64,000 nt of DNA from JACCZX01 sp963824935. Its GTDB lineage: Bacteria > Pseudomonadota > Gammaproteobacteria > Burkholderiales > Burkholderiaceae_F. Made by a program: the position numbers and the translations under genes. Of the stretch, positions 37,146 to 45,560 are shown one piece after another. The first letter of the stretch is position 1. Every line of letters begins with the position of its first letter. The stretch lies in NCBI GenBank assembly GCA_963824935.1, contig CAWGRF010000023.1, forward strand, positions 124,001 through 188,000. Reading direction: 5' to 3'. The notes below the pieces were generated by a model. That model had not been told where the DNA came from. It made no database searches and was given only the letters and a program-made list of their open reading frames with translations.

Positions 37146-38516
37146 TAGTGGGCTCCTTCCAGTTGTCCCGCCGAAAGCGCCTGCACGACTCGCTCCATCT
37201 GCATGAAGCGCGAACCCTTGACCAACACCGTCGCGTCGGGCGGCAGTGCCGAGCGCACCGCGGCGATCAATGCATCGATGTCGTCGAAGTGGTGCGCGTG
37301 CGCGCCGAAGGTGCGCACCGCCTCGCGCATCAGCGGACCGATCGCGTACAGTGCATCGATGCCACGTTCGTGCGCATATCCGCCTACTTCGCGATGAAAC
37401 TCGGGGCCTCGCGTACCGACTTCGCCCATATCGCCCAGCACGAGCACGCGCGGCGATGGCCCTGCGGCAAGTAAGTCGATCGCCGCACGCACGGAATCCG
37501 GATTGGCGTTATAGCTATCGTCGATCAACCAGCCGCCAGGCATCCGCAATCTGACACCACGACCTGCGACAGGTCGCCATGAGGCGAGCCCTGCAGCAAT
37601 CGCCTCCGGCGCCGATACCAGCGGCGATCGAACACGCCGTGGCCGCCAGTGCGTTGCGAACGTTGTGCAGACCGGTTGACCTCAGGCGCCCCTCGATCAC
37701 GCCCGCCGGCGTTGCCATTGAAACGTGAACGCCTTCTTCTTCGTTGCGATGAGTCGCGGTGACGACGGCTGACGCGTCGAGCGCGAAGTCGATGACGCGC
37801 CGGGTGCCGCTAAGCTGCCGCCATATCGGTGCGCACGCATCGTCGGCGGGAAACACGGCCACACCATCGTCCGACAATGCGGTGATCACCTCGCCGTTTT
37901 CATACGCGGTCGCCTCGATCGAGGCCATGAACTCCTGATGCTCGCGCTGCGCGTTGTTGACCAACGCAATACTGGGCCGCACCAGGTGCGCGAGCCAAGC
38001 AATCTCACCCGGGTGATTCATTCCCAGTTCGAACACAGCGGCGCGATGCTGCTTGCCAAGCTGCCACAGCATCAGCGGCACCCCGATGTCGTTGTTCAGA
38101 TTGCCGCGCGTCGCCAGGCGCGCTTTGTCGCCGTACTCTGCCTCCAGAATGGCGGCGATCATTTGCGTGACCGTGGTCTTGCCGTTGCTACCCGCGACTG
38201 CAATGACCGGCAATGCAAAACGCGCCCGCCAGGAGGTCGCGGCGAGCCCGAGTGCCCGCTTGCTCTCGGGCACTACCAGCTGTGGAATATCGACATCGAC
38301 GGCGTGCTCGACCAGCGCCGCGACAGCGCCGTTTTGGCTAGCGCGCGCGACGTAGTCGTGACCATCGAAGCGCTCGCCCGCCAGCGCTACGAACAAGGCG
38401 CCCGCCGACAGCGTGCGCGAATCGGTCGAAACGCTTGAGAATCCGACGCGGCCATCGCCGCGAACTTCCGCGGACACCACGCGAGCGAGTTCGCTGACGG
38501 TCATCAGTGCGCTCAT
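37145..38516 (-). CDS. murF: MurF ligase, one frameshift
   Basis: Adds D-Ala-D-Ala to the UDP-MurNAc tripeptide. The first frame from 38516 has AVAGSNGKTTVTQMI, FELGMNHPGEI, NNAQREHQEFM and GLHNVRNALAATA, then breaks into nonsense near 37606-37612 (GGCGCCGGAGG on the coding strand). The C-terminal domain, LRMPGGWLIDDSYNANPDSVRAAI to the stop at 37145, is in another frame. Removing one base gives AEAIAAGLASW continuing into it, and 456 residues in total, a normal MurF. Essential function; probably intact in the organism. Confidence 0.94.
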
Positions 38517-40060
38517 GATGGACGTGCCGATCGAGCGCGCGCTTCGAGTGCTGCGCGCGCCCGCGAAAGATCGGAAAACGGCAGCTTCGCTGCGCCGACG
38601 ATCTGATAGCTCTCGTGACCCTTGCCGGCGATCAATACAACATCGGTGGGGGATGCGCGGGCGATCGCCTGCGCAATCGCCGGACCGCGATCGACGACCG
38701 TGATCAACTCGCGCGCTTGGGCCGCACCCGACGCGACCACGGCAGCAATCGCTTCCGGGCTTTCGGTGCGTGGGTTATCGCTCGTGACAACAACGACGTC
38801 TGCGCCGTGCGCTGCGGCCGCGCCCATCGGGGCACGTTTGCCGGCATCGCGGTCGCCGCCGGCACCGAATACGACCCACAGTTTGCCGCCGCGAACCGTG
38901 GCCAATGGCCGTAACGCAGCAAGCACTTGGGCCAGTGCATCGGGCGTGTGCGCGTAGTCGATGACTGCCAGCGGCGCGTCGGGCAGAGCCACCTGCTGCA
39001 TGCGACCCGGCGGCGGATCGAGCTCGCGCAGCGCTGCCACGGCGCGTGAAAACTCGATGCCGCAAGCATGCATCACGCCGAGCACACCCAGCAGATTCTC
39101 AACGTTGAATTGGCCGAGTAGCGGCACTTCGACTGGAATCGCGTTGCCATCGAGTGCAGCTTCGAACGCAAGCCCGTACGCCGTCGCGCGGATCGCGTGC
39201 GCGGTCAGCCGATGTGCGACGTGCGGCTCGGTTGCTGCGGCTACCGCGCCGGTCGCGCTGTAGCCGATCACGTCGACGCCGCGCGCGGCCAGTCGCGCAA
39301 TCAAGCGACACCCGGCTGCGTCGTCGAGGTTGATCACCGCATGCGAAAGCGTCGGCCAGTCAAACAGCAACGCCTTTGCCGCTTCATAACGCTGCATCGT
39401 GCCGTGATAGTCGAGATGGTCGCGCGTCAGGTTGGTGAACAGCGCAACGTCGAACTTCATGCCGCTCAATCGGCCCTGCTCCAACCCGATCGACGACACT
39501 TCCATCGCGAGCGCCTGCGCCCCAGCGTCTAGCAGCGCACGCACTTCGCGTTGCAACGACACCGGGTCCGGCGTTGTCAGCGACGTTTCGGTCAGCGGCT
39601 CGCCGGCAAACCCGAAGCCGATCGTGCCGATCACGGCACAGCGCCGTCCAGCGCGCGTCAGCATCTGTGCGATCCATTGCGTCGACGACGTCTTGCCGTT
39701 GGTGCCGGTCACACCGATCGACAGCAGATGTTCGCTCGGATGACGGTAAAACTCGGCAGCGAGCGGACCGACCGCACTTCGGAGATCTTTGACAGCCAGC
39801 ACGGGGAAGTCATGCGCCGCTAGAGCAGCCTTGCGCTCACCGGACGCGTCGGCGTCGATCAGCGCCGCCACGGCGCCGGCCGCGGCGGCGGACGACAAGT
39901 AGTCTCGGCCGTCGACCGTGTTTCCGCGCAGCGCGATAAAGACATCGCCGCGCTTCAAGCGACGAGAATCCAGATGCAAGTCACGTCGATCTGCAAACAA
40001 CGACGGCGCGACCTGCCGCAGCCAGCTGAGCGCGTCCGCGGCCACCTGCACATCGCTCAC
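38513..40060 (-). CDS. murE: UDP-MurNAc-tripeptide synthetase MurE (meso-DAP type)
   Basis: Adds the third residue of the stem peptide, 515 residues. ATP loop GVTGTNGKTSSTQW, MEVSSIGLEQGR, FTNLTRDHLDYHGTM and VIDYAHTPDAL. The substrate motif DNPR (in SDNPRTESPE) marks meso-diaminopimelate rather than lysine as the residue added, consistent with a Gram-negative wall. Confidence 0.97.
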   Translation of the reverse strand: MSDVQVAADALSWLRQVAPSLFADRRDLHLDSRRLKRGDVFIALRGNTVDGRDYLSSAAAAGAVAALIDADASGERKAALAAHDFPVLAVKDLRSAVGPLAAEFYRHPSEHLLSIGVTGTNGKTSSTQWIAQMLTRAGRRCAVIGTIGFGFAGEPLTETSLTTPDPVSLQREVRALLDAGAQALAMEVSSIGLEQGRLSGMKFDVALFTNLTRDHLDYHGTMQRYEAAKALLFDWPTLSHAVINLDDAAGCRLIARLAARGVDVIGYSATGAVAAATEPHVAHRLTAHAIRATAYGLAFEAALDGNAIPVEVPLLGQFNVENLLGVLGVMHACGIEFSRAVAALRELDPPPGRMQQVALPDAPLAVIDYAHTPDALAQVLAALRPLATVRGGKLWVVFGAGGDRDAGKRAPMGAAAAHGADVVVVTSDNPRTESPEAIAAVVASGAAQARELITVVDRGPAIAQAIARASPTDVVLIAGKGHESYQIVGAAKLPFSDLSRARAALEARARSARPS

Positions 40061-41832
40061 TGTGTCCCCCGCAGCGCGATCATTTCCTTCGCTGGCTCGA
40101 GCGGCGCATCCGGCGCCACCTGCAATGTGCGCAGCGCGCTGGCGCTAATTTGCGCGAACACGGGTGCCGCGACCTGGCCGCCGTAGTGCGCGCCGATCGG
40201 CTCATCGATCATCACCGCAACGACGATGCGCGGGTCGGACACCGGCGCAAAGCCGACGAAGGATGCGACATACTCTTTTACGTACTGGCCATTTTTGATC
40301 TTGTACGCAGTGCCGGTCTTGCCTGCGACCCGGTAGCCGGCGACGCGCGCGGCCGGCGCAGTGCCCTCTGGGCCGACCGCCATTTCGAGCATCTTGCGCA
40401 TTGCACGCGCGGTTTCGGGCGACATCGCGCGCACCGGTGCCGCGCTCGTGTCGGCCTTCAGCAGCGTCAGCGGAGCCAGCAAGCCGTCGTTGGCAAATAC
40501 CGAGTACGCGCGCGCCAGCTGAGCCAACGTGACCGAGACGCCATGACCGTACGAGATCGTTGCCTGCTCGATCGGCCGCCATGTCTTCGCAGGCCGCAAC
40601 CGGCCTGCGACTGCGCCCGGGAAATCGAGACGCGGCGCCTGGCCGAAGCCAACACCGGTATATGCATTCCACAGTATTTGCGGCGGCAGATCGAGCGCGA
40701 TCTTCGCAGTGCCCACGTTGCTCGACTTCGCGACCACCTCTTCGACTGTCAACACGCCGTGGGCGTGCGCATCGCCGATCGTGCGGTTGCCTATCGTCAA
40801 GCGGCCCGGCGCCGTTTGAATCCGCGTGTCCGTTCTTACCTTGCCGGCTTCGAGCGCGGCGGCAATTGAAAACGGCTTCATCGTCGAGCCCGGCTCAAAG
40901 GTGTCGGTCAACACACGATTGCGAATCGCATCGCCTGCGAGTTTGCCGCGCAGATTCGGGTCGAAGCTCGGCAAGTTCGCGAGTGCCAGCACTTCTCCGG
41001 TCTTCACGTCGAACACGATCGCGGCACCGGCTTTCGCGCGATGTTTATCCAGCGCATTTTTCAGCGCGGTGTGTGCGATGTATTGGATGCGGTTGTCGAT
41101 CGACAGCGCGAGATCCCTGCCATCGACCGGCTCGCGCAGCCAGGCGTCTTCAACCACGCGCCCAAGGCGATCCTTGATCACGCGCCGGCTGCCCGCGCGC
41201 CCGGCCAGCTGTCGCTCGTGTGCGAGCTCGATGCCCTCCTGCCCACGGTCTTCGACATTGGTAAATCCAATGACATGCGCGTGGGCCGCACCCTCCGGGT
41301 AGTGCCTCTTGAATTCGCGCGTCGAGTGAATACCAGCGACCTTCAGCGCCGCAATACGTTCGGCGATGTCGGCGTCAACTTGGCGACGCAAATAAACGAA
41401 CGTGCGATCTTCGTCGGCCAGCTTCCGCCTTAACTCGCCGACGTTGATCTGCAGCAGGCGAGCCAGCGCCGTCAGTTGCTCGGGCGTTGCGTCTACATCG
41501 TCGGGAATCGCCCACACCGCCCGCGCCGGCACCGATGATGCAAGCACCACACCGTTGCGATCGGTAATGCGCCCGCGGGTTGCGGGTATGTCGAGCGTAC
41601 GCGCATAACGCGCTTCACCCTGGCGCTGCAGGAAACCGGTCGACACGCCGCCCATCAGGTAAAACGCTCGGCCTGTGAGTGCGACAAAGGCGACGAAGAG
41701 CACGAACAGCATCAATTTCGAGCGCCACGCCGGCAATGCGACCGTCAACAGCGGATTGGCATTGAAGCCGATGTTCCGGGCGCGTTCGCTGCGCGATTTG
41801 CGCGTCCGGGTGGAATAGTTCAACCGGGTCAC
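40057..41832 (-). CDS. ftsI: Penicillin-binding protein 3 / FtsI
   Basis: Septal transpeptidase, 591 residues. One N-terminal membrane helix after a basic tail, a pedestal domain (ITDRNGVVLASSVPA), then the penicillin-binding domain with active-site serine in PGSTMKPF, the SSN motif in AKSSNVGT and KTGTA in AGKTGTAYK. The GTG at 41832 overlaps the ftsL stop (GTGA) and gives VTRLNYST; the much longer upstream frame is antisense-like and overlaps ftsL and rsmH, so it is rejected. Confidence 0.96.
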   Translation of the reverse strand: MTRLNYSTRTRKSRSERARNIGFNANPLLTVALPAWRSKLMLFVLFVAFVALTGRAFYLMGGVSTGFLQRQGEARYARTLDIPATRGRITDRNGVVLASSVPARAVWAIPDDVDATPEQLTALARLLQINVGELRRKLADEDRTFVYLRRQVDADIAERIAALKVAGIHSTREFKRHYPEGAAHAHVIGFTNVEDRGQEGIELAHERQLAGRAGSRRVIKDRLGRVVEDAWLREPVDGRDLALSIDNRIQYIAHTALKNALDKHRAKAGAAIVFDVKTGEVLALANLPSFDPNLRGKLAGDAIRNRVLTDTFEPGSTMKPFSIAAALEAGKVRTDTRIQTAPGRLTIGNRTIGDAHAHGVLTVEEVVAKSSNVGTAKIALDLPPQILWNAYTGVGFGQAPRLDFPGAVAGRLRPAKTWRPIEQATISYGHGVSVTLAQLARAYSVFANDGLLAPLTLLKADTSAAPVRAMSPETARAMRKMLEMAVGPEGTAPAARVAGYRVAGKTGTAYKIKNGQYVKEYVASFVGFAPVSDPRIVVAVMIDEPIGAHYGGQVAAPVFAQISASALRTLQVAPDAPLEPAKEMIALRGTQ

Positions 41833-42113
41833 TTCTTTGCCTCCGGCGCAGGCAGATTCAGGTAGATCGTGCGGCCGGCATCGATCGGCTTTAGTCCTAG
41901 TTTGCGTGCCTGCGTTTCTATGTACGCGGGCTGCGATAGCCGCGCTTGCTCGATGCGCAGTCGCTCGTGCTCGACGTCGAGCCGCTTGGCATCGAGTTGC
42001 GCGCGCTCGAGGTCTATAAACATCGAGCGTGACCGATGTTGTGCGGTGACCAGCGATAGCGCCGAGGCGAACAGCAATAGACCGAGCAGCACGATGAAGC
42101 CGCGCCGCATCAT
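41829..42113 (-). CDS. ftsL: Cell division protein FtsL
   Basis: Small bitopic divisome protein, 94 residues. Short cytoplasmic end MMRRG, a membrane helix (residues ~5-25) and a periplasmic coiled coil (LERAQLDAKRLDVEHERLRIEQARL). ATG 42113 overlaps the rsmH stop as ATGA; a start six codons upstream is possible. Sequence conservation in this family is low, so position in the cluster supports the call. Confidence 0.93.
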   Translation of the reverse strand: MMRRGFIVLLGLLLFASALSLVTAQHRSRSMFIDLERAQLDAKRLDVEHERLRIEQARLSQPAYIETQARKLGLKPIDAGRTIYLNLPAPEAKK

Positions 42114-43111
42114 CGACGCGCCTCCGCCCATGGTTCGGCGGTGCGTGCGGCCACACGCATCACCGCGCTGCGCGCGCGCGGATTGGCGGCGATCTCTGCA
42201 GCATCCGGCAGCACGCGTGCCACTGCTTCAAACCTCGGACGCGGCAGTTGATCCGCGCGCAGCGGAACGCGGCGCGCCGCCGCGAACTGTCGCTCGGGAT
42301 GCTGATGAGCATCGATGAAACGCTTGACGATGCGGTCTTCGAGTGAATGAAAGCTCAGCGCGACCAATCGACCCCCGGTCGACAGCATCGCTCCCGCCTG
42401 TTCGAGCATCAGCGCCAGTTCCTCAAGCTCTTGATTGATGTGAATCCGTATAGCCTGAAAGGTCCGCGTGGCCGGATGCTGAGCCCCATCCCTGCTGCTT
42501 TTGCGGCTCTTGCCGATTGCCTTCGCCACCAGGCCGGCAAGGTCTGCGGTCGTCGAGAGCGGCTTGCTTGCTCCTGCATCCGAGCGGCGAGCCACAATCG
42601 CCTTTGCAATCGATGCAGCAAACCGTTCTTCCCCATAGTCACGAATCACCTGCGTTATTTCCTCGACCGGCGCGTGTGCCAGCCACTCGGCGGCGGTCTG
42701 CCCATGCGATGAATCCATCCGCATGTCGAGAGGCGCATCGGTGCGCCAGGAAAATCCCCGCGCCGCATCGTCGAGTTGCGGCGACGACACACCGAGATCC
42801 AGCAGCACTCCGGTCATGTGTGTGACTGACAACGCCTCGAGCGTGACCTGCAGGCGTGAAAACGCTGTGTGTTCGATGTGAAATCGCGAATCGTCGATCA
42901 ACGCAGCTGCTTCCACCGCATGCAGATCGCGATCCAGCGCTATCAGCTTGCCTCGCGGACCAAGCCGCTCGAGGATCAGCCGCGAATGCCCGCCGCGCCC
43001 GAACGTCGCATCGACGTAGGTGCCGTTGATGTCTGTCAGCAAATAGTCGACGGCTTGCAGTGCAAGCACGGGAGCGTGCGCGTGTGCGCCCAACACCGAC
43101 GACATTTGCAC
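42110..43111 (-). CDS. rsmH: 16S rRNA m4C1402 methyltransferase RsmH
   Basis: SAM-dependent methyltransferase (MraW), 333 residues. HAPVLALQAVDYL, the SAM loop YVDATFGRGGHS, DRDLHAVEAA, LLDLGVSSPQLDDAARGFSWRTDAPLDMRMD and LSFHSLEDRIVKRF. Only its N-terminal few residues are uncertain. Separated from mraZ by 129 bases containing two hairpins. Confidence 0.97.
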   Translation of the reverse strand: MQMSSVLGAHAHAPVLALQAVDYLLTDINGTYVDATFGRGGHSRLILERLGPRGKLIALDRDLHAVEAAALIDDSRFHIEHTAFSRLQVTLEALSVTHMTGVLLDLGVSSPQLDDAARGFSWRTDAPLDMRMDSSHGQTAAEWLAHAPVEEITQVIRDYGEERFAASIAKAIVARRSDAGASKPLSTTADLAGLVAKAIGKSRKSSRDGAQHPATRTFQAIRIHINQELEELALMLEQAGAMLSTGGRLVALSFHSLEDRIVKRFIDAHQHPERQFAAARRVPLRADQLPRPRFEAVARVLPDAAEIAANPRARSAVMRVAARTAEPWAEARR

Positions 43112-43167
43112 TCATCCTCGGCAACGCAACGGCGACGGTGCTTGCTTCGTCTTCGTGCTCTTGTGCT

Positions 43168-43201
43168 CGTGAAACTGTCTGGCTCCGCCAGCGACTTCAC
43201 G
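43168..43201 (-). other. Imperfect hairpin in mraZ-rsmH spacer
   Basis: Nested arms GTGAA ... TTCAC around CTGGC-TCC-GCCAG. The structure lies about 60 bases before the rsmH start and could shape the leader or mRNA processing. Confidence 0.4.
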
Positions 43202-43210
43202 CTCATTCAA

Positions 43211-43237
43211 CAGACAAAAGTAGGTCACCTTTGTCTG
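43211..43237 (-). other. Perfect inverted repeat just after mraZ
   Basis: Eight-base arms CAGACAAA / TTTGTCTG with an 11-base loop, starting four bases after the mraZ stop. No long T tract follows on the coding strand, so a processing site or attenuator fits better than a full terminator. Confidence 0.5.
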
Positions 43238-43240
43238 CTC

Positions 43241-43669
43241 CTAAAAGGTGAAATCTGCGGCCGAATCCGGCAGGCCGTTGGCCAATTGAGCGCGTTCGTG
43301 CTCCGCGAGCCGCGTCGTGTCCCACAATTCGAAGTGCGCGCCCATACCGAGCAGCATCAAATCGCGTTCGAGTTGCGCTGCGGCTCGCAACTCGGTCGGC
43401 ACCAGTAGCCGGCCCGCGCTGTCGAGATCCACATCGGTTGCGCTCCCGAGCAGCAGCCGCTGCAATGCGCGCGCTGAGTACGGGAGTTGGGCGATCTGTT
43501 CACGGCGCGCTTCCCAAGTTGGCCGCGGATACACGAGAAGGCACCCGTCGGGATGGCGCGTCACCGTCAGGCGCCCATCGCAGCCCGCGGCGAGCGAGTC
43601 CCGATGACGGCTGGGCATCGAGAGGCGGCCCTTGCCGTCGAGCGTAAGTTGCGAAGCGCCTTGAAACAT
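43241..43669 (-). CDS. mraZ: Transcriptional regulator MraZ
   Basis: DNA-binding regulator of the dcw cluster, 142 residues with two SpoVT/AbrB-like repeats: LDGKGRLSMPSRHRDSL near the N-terminus and LDSAGRLLVPTELR around residues 80-95. It heads the cluster, and a pair of TGGGN boxes lies in its upstream region, fitting autoregulation. Confidence 0.96.
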   Translation of the reverse strand: MFQGASQLTLDGKGRLSMPSRHRDSLAAGCDGRLTVTRHPDGCLLVYPRPTWEARREQIAQLPYSARALQRLLLGSATDVDLDSAGRLLVPTELRAAAQLERDLMLLGMGAHFELWDTTRLAEHERAQLANGLPDSAADFTF

Positions 43670-43709
43670 GCCTCCCCCGCGGGCGCGTTCGTTAAGCGAA
43701 CGCTAACTA

Positions 43710-43724
43710 GCCCACCATCTCCCA
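43710..43724 (-). promoter_or_regulatory. MraZ-binding box upstream of mraZ
   Basis: On the minus strand TGGGA-GATGG-TGGGC: two TGGGN repeats with a 5-base spacer, exactly the arrangement known for MraZ operators in E. coli. It lies just downstream of the predicted promoter start point. Confidence 0.65.
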
Positions 43725-43742
43725 CTTTTTGACACGGCGCCG

Positions 43743-43772
43743 ACTGTACGGCAGCGCCGAACGGGCGGTCAA
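43743..43772 (-). promoter_or_regulatory. Candidate promoter of the dcw cluster
   Basis: Minus strand TTGACC (43772-43767), 18-base spacer, TACAGT (43748-43743). The predicted start near 43736 places the MraZ boxes at about +12 to +26, where bound MraZ could block escape. The rest of the ndh-mraZ gap (43670-43890) shows no gene. Confidence 0.5.
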
Positions 43773-43890
43773 GCGAATTAAGGGGATTTTTTAATGTTCA
43801 CAAGGACTTAGAGCTTCTTCTTGCACTCTCGCTTTAAGCGGGAATTGTCTGCGAAAAGAAAGAGATAGCTAGCGCTCTGAAAGTGGAATC

Positions 43891-45195
43891 TCACGAGGAG
43901 CGCGCGGCCCGTGCTTGCGCGGTCGTATCGCTCAGTATCAGCCGCGCGTGTCGCTGATACGTCAGATACGCCCACATCCAATCGACCATCGTCGTAATGC
44001 GATTGCGAAAACCTATCAGGAAAAAAATGTGCACCAAGAGCCACGTCCACCAAGCGAGCAGGCCCGACAGTTGAATTCCGCCTGGAAACAGTGCCACCGC
44101 CGACTTGCGACCGATAGTCGCGAGCGATCCGACGTCGCGGTAGCGAAACGGCGCAAGCGCTGATGTCGGCTTGCCGCGCACGCGCCACGCAATCGCATGC
44201 GCGGCGTACGCGCCCATCTGTTTGGCCGCATTTGCAACGCCCGGCACTGGCACGCCCTCCTGCATCACCGATGCCAAATCGCCAACCACAAATATCGAAT
44301 CGGCACCGCTCACTTGCAATGTCGGCGTGACGAGTACGCGGCCTGCCCTGTCGTGCGGACCTGGAAGGCTGCGCGCCAACGCAGTCGCTTCCACGCCAGC
44401 GGCCCACAGTATTGTGCGCGCCGCGATGCGCTCGTTCTGTGGTCCGCTTGACTTGACCGAAACTCCCGCGTCATCGATGCCGATCACTTGCGCATCGACG
44501 CGTACTTCAACGCCAAGCCGCTCCAATTGCCGCGCCGCCTTGGCGGACAATGTCTCGGGATACGTGTTCAAGATGCGCGCGCTGCCCTCGAGCAATAACA
44601 CGCGCGCCCGCGCCGGATCAATTGCACGAAACTCGTCAGTCAGCGTGTGTCGCGCGATCTCCGCCAGAGTTCCAGCCAACTCGACTCCGGTCGGTCCACC
44701 GCCGATGATGACGAATGCCAGCCACGCCGCACGCTCGGCCGCATCCGGCTCACGCTCCGCGCGCTCGAACGCAATCAGAATGCGGCGCCGGATCTCGAGC
44801 GCATCGTCTAGCGTTTTCAGACCCGGCGCGTATCGCGCCCAGGAGTCGTTGCCGAAGTACGAATGCGTGACGCCGGTCGCGACGATCAGGTAATCGAAAC
44901 CGACCTCGCCGTCGGTGAGCAACACCCGCTTGCGATCTGCATCGATGGCTACGGCGTCGCCGAGCAGGACGCGAACGTTTTTCTGCGAACGCAGAATGTG
45001 TCGAATCGGAGAAGCGATCTGCGGCGCCGAGAGTCCAGCCGTGGCAACCTGATACAGCAGCGGCTGAAAAGTATGGTGGTTGGCGCGATCGATCACGATC
45101 ACGTCGACCGCGACATCACGCAACCCTTGCGCCGCGACAAGCCCGCCGAAGCCAGCACCGATGATTACCACGGTCGGCTTGCGATCAGCGGTCAT
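43891..45195 (-). CDS. ndh: Type II NADH dehydrogenase-like FAD oxidoreductase
   Basis: Single-subunit NADH:quinone oxidoreductase type, 434 residues. The FAD loop IIGAGFGGLVAAQ lies at the N-terminus, HHTFQPLLYQVATAGLS follows, the NADH loop is IIGGGPTGVELAGTLAE, and the second FAD contact is VVGDLAS. A hydrophobic C-terminal segment (LLAWWTWLLVHIFFLIGF) would bind the membrane. Its ATG lies about 8 bases after the 3' end of rnpB with no terminator between them, so the two are probably co-transcribed. The sulfide:quinone reductase branch is unlikely because its cysteine motifs are absent. Confidence 0.9.
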   Translation of the reverse strand: MTADRKPTVVIIGAGFGGLVAAQGLRDVAVDVIVIDRANHHTFQPLLYQVATAGLSAPQIASPIRHILRSQKNVRVLLGDAVAIDADRKRVLLTDGEVGFDYLIVATGVTHSYFGNDSWARYAPGLKTLDDALEIRRRILIAFERAEREPDAAERAAWLAFVIIGGGPTGVELAGTLAEIARHTLTDEFRAIDPARARVLLLEGSARILNTYPETLSAKAARQLERLGVEVRVDAQVIGIDDAGVSVKSSGPQNERIAARTILWAAGVEATALARSLPGPHDRAGRVLVTPTLQVSGADSIFVVGDLASVMQEGVPVPGVANAAKQMGAYAAHAIAWRVRGKPTSALAPFRYRDVGSLATIGRKSAVALFPGGIQLSGLLAWWTWLLVHIFFLIGFRNRITTMVDWMWAYLTYQRHARLILSDTTAQARAARSS

Positions 45196-45202
45196 GAAAT
45201 TA

Positions 45203-45520
45203 AGTGCAAAGTCCGCCTGTACGCCGGATTCTGTGCGGCGTTCTTGCGAACGCCGTGACGATCATTCCTCTAGACCGGCGATCGCTCGCCGGCTCAAGCC
45301 ACCTACCCGCGGCCTCACCGAGCAGGATCATCGGCCGCCTATTTGGTGTTGCTCCACGTAGAGATTGCCCGTTTCACCCGACAAGATGGCTCGTCGGCTC
45401 GTCTCTGTTGCTCTAATCCTCACCTCGCGGTGGGCAGGTGTTACCTGCTACGTCGCTCTTTGGAGTCCGGACGTTGCCTCCCGCAGCCAATGCTGCCGGC
45501 GATCGTCCGGCGGACTCTGC
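45203..45520 (-). ncRNA. rnpB: RNase P RNA, bacterial type A
   Basis: Catalytic RNA that matures tRNA 5' ends, about 318 nt. P1 arms AGTCCGCC / GGCGGACT pair the two ends. Conserved blocks in order are the CR-I region GAGGCAACGTCCGGACTCC, CAGGTAACACCTG, AACAGAGACGAGCC, GTGGAGCAACACCAAATAGG, GCTTGAGCCGGCGAGCGATCGC, and AGAGGAATGATCGTCAC with CAGAATCCGG. It is somewhat shorter than the E. coli RNA (P12 region reduced). CR-I differs from the usual GAGGAAAGTCCGG by an apparent extra base at 45471-45480. Position near mraZ is typical of betaproteobacteria. Confidence 0.93.
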
Positions 45521-45526
45521 GGTGCA

Positions 45527-45532
45527 ATTTTA
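45527..45532 (-). promoter_or_regulatory. -10 element of rnpB
   Basis: TAAAAT on the minus strand, 7 bases before the predicted RNA 5' end at 45520. A weak CTGATT lies 17 bases further upstream. Confidence 0.45.
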
Positions 45533-45560
45533 CTCACTGCTGCGCCGTAAATCAGCCAGA

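Noticed and set aside
40150..40869. 239-codon open frame on the plus strand
   Set aside because: Antisense to the transpeptidase domain of ftsI; no recognisable motif.
41833..42156. N-terminal 108-codon extension of ftsI
   Set aside because: It overlaps ftsL and the end of rsmH in another frame and is Arg-rich. The GTG overlapping the ftsL stop gives a normal FtsI.
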